A DNA stretch of 6,120 nucleotides, taken from contig JALQWO010000100.1 in assembly GCA_023258655.1 (NCBI GenBank), positions 1 to 6,120 on the forward strand. Direction: 5' to 3'. Made by a program: the position numbers and the translations under genes. This document shows, in pieces, positions 5,461 to 6,120 of the stretch (the stretch's first letter is position 1; each line of letters starts with the position of its first letter). Source of the DNA: Bacteroidia bacterium (GTDB lineage: Bacteria > Bacteroidota > Bacteroidia > NS11-12g > UBA955). The notes under the pieces were generated by a model. The model was not told where the DNA came from and made no database searches. It saw only the letters and a program-made list of their open reading frames with translations.

Positions 5461-6120
5461 CTGATAGAAAAATTTGAAGGCAAACAACCCGAGATTGTGT
5501 TTGCTTGGAAGGACAGTGAAACCGAGGCCGAGGGCTGGGTGGTCATCAACTCATTGCGCGGTGGCGCAGCGGGTGGGGGTACGCGCATGCGCAAGGGATT
5601 GGATCAACGTGAAGTGGAGAGTTTGGCCAAGACCATGGAGGTGAAATTTACCATTGCCGGTCCGCCCATTGGTGGTGCCAAAAGCGGTATCAATTTCGAT
5701 CCGGCCGATCCCCGTAAAAAAGGGGTGTTGGAGCGTTGGTACAAGGCGGTGCGTCCGTTGTTGAAAAACTATTACGGCACGGGTGGCGACCTCAATGTGG
5801 ATGAGATTCACGAGGTGATTCCCATGACAGCCAATTTGGGCATTTTACATCCTCAGGAAGGGGTGGTGAATGGCCATTTGACATCCTACAGTGCGGAGGA
5901 AAAATTAAAAGCCATTTCTCGCTTGCAAACGGGAGTGTTGTTGCCCATTACCGATGAGCGATTGACCCCTGATTTGTCGAAAAACTACACCATTGCCGAT
6001 ATGATTACGGGTTGGGGTGTGGCTGAGGCGGTGCGCCACTATTACGAAGTATATGGTGGATTCATGAATGGAAAATTGGCCATCATTCAAGGTTGGGGCA
6101 ATGTGGCAGCAGCAGCGGCC
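5446..6120 (+). CDS. Glu/Leu/Phe/Val dehydrogenase-family enzyme (partial, C-terminus beyond right edge)
   Basis: An NAD(P)-dependent amino acid dehydrogenase that would oxidatively deaminate an amino acid to its 2-oxo acid, or run in reverse. The first 225 residues are visible. The N-terminal catalytic domain shows GGGTRMRKGL (43-52), K67 in MEVKFTI, K79 in PPIGGAKSGINFDP and D115 in GTGGDLNVDE. The 12-residue spacing K67-K79 and the GGTRM signature resemble leucine dehydrogenase (K68, K80), pointing to that side of the family, but substrate specificity cannot be read from the motifs. The NAD-binding domain begins at LAIIQGWGNVAAAAA (211-225), the glycine motif, just as the window ends. Start: an in-frame TAA at 5419-5421 leaves GTG 5446 as the only reasonable start, giving MKLERLIEKFEG. 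No Shine-Dalgarno is visible, and the start lies inside the last tandem-repeat unit. Same strand as anmK, so co-transcription is possible. Confidence 0.92.
   Translation, partial: MKLERLIEKFEGKQPEIVFAWKDSETEAEGWVVINSLRGGAAGGGTRMRKGLDQREVESLAKTMEVKFTIAGPPIGGAKSGINFDPADPRKKGVLERWYKAVRPLLKNYYGTGGDLNVDEIHEVIPMTANLGILHPQEGVVNGHLTSYSAEEKLKAISRLQTGVLLPITDERLTPDLSKNYTIADMITGWGVAEAVRHYYEVYGGFMNGKLAIIQGWGNVAAAAA

Overview
The window most likely comes from the chromosome of a member of the Bacteroidota with medium GC content. Three things suggest this: protein sequences of a Bacteroidota flavour (short MenE-type ligase, AnmK with an FDISPCN motif, LytTR response regulator); start codons with little or no Shine-Dalgarno sequence; and three gaps holding the TAnnTTTG -7 promoter element of that phylum. 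This is inference from motifs, not from a database search. The window is almost fully coding. I see no RNA genes, insertion sequences, CRISPR arrays, phage genes or origin.

Layout from left to right. (1) 1-602, minus strand: a LytTR-type response regulator whose C-terminal end runs off the left edge. (2) 603-718: a divergent gap. (3) 719-1597, plus strand: an aldose 1-epimerase-like (LacX/galactose mutarotase-fold) protein. (4) 1576-2607, minus strand: a MenE-like o-succinylbenzoate-CoA ligase that converges on the epimerase gene and overlaps it by 22 bases. (5) 2654-4153, minus strand: a class V PLP-dependent aminotransferase-fold protein with a Tat-like signal sequence, 46 bases upstream of menE and possibly co-transcribed with it. 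(6) 4154-4260: a divergent promoter gap with palindromes. (7) 4261-5358, plus strand: anhydro-N-acetylmuramic acid kinase (AnmK). (8) 5359-5445: a gap filled by degenerate tandem repeats of 19-20 bases, which run into (9) the start of a Glu/Leu/Phe/Val dehydrogenase-family gene, 5446-6120, cut by the right edge.

The genes do not form one pathway. They are mainly housekeeping or metabolic: menaquinone synthesis (MenE), peptidoglycan recycling (AnmK), amino acid oxidative deamination (dehydrogenase), sugar anomer interconversion (epimerase-like) and signal transduction (LytTR regulator). The exported aminotransferase-fold protein has no assignable substrate.

I found no convincing new multi-gene system. 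The most unusual signals are regulatory or architectural: the five-copy 19-20 base repeat array whose last unit contains the GTG start of the dehydrogenase, the 22-base antiparallel coding overlap, and two genes with TAnnTTTG exactly five bases before the ATG, which would imply leaderless or nearly leaderless transcripts.
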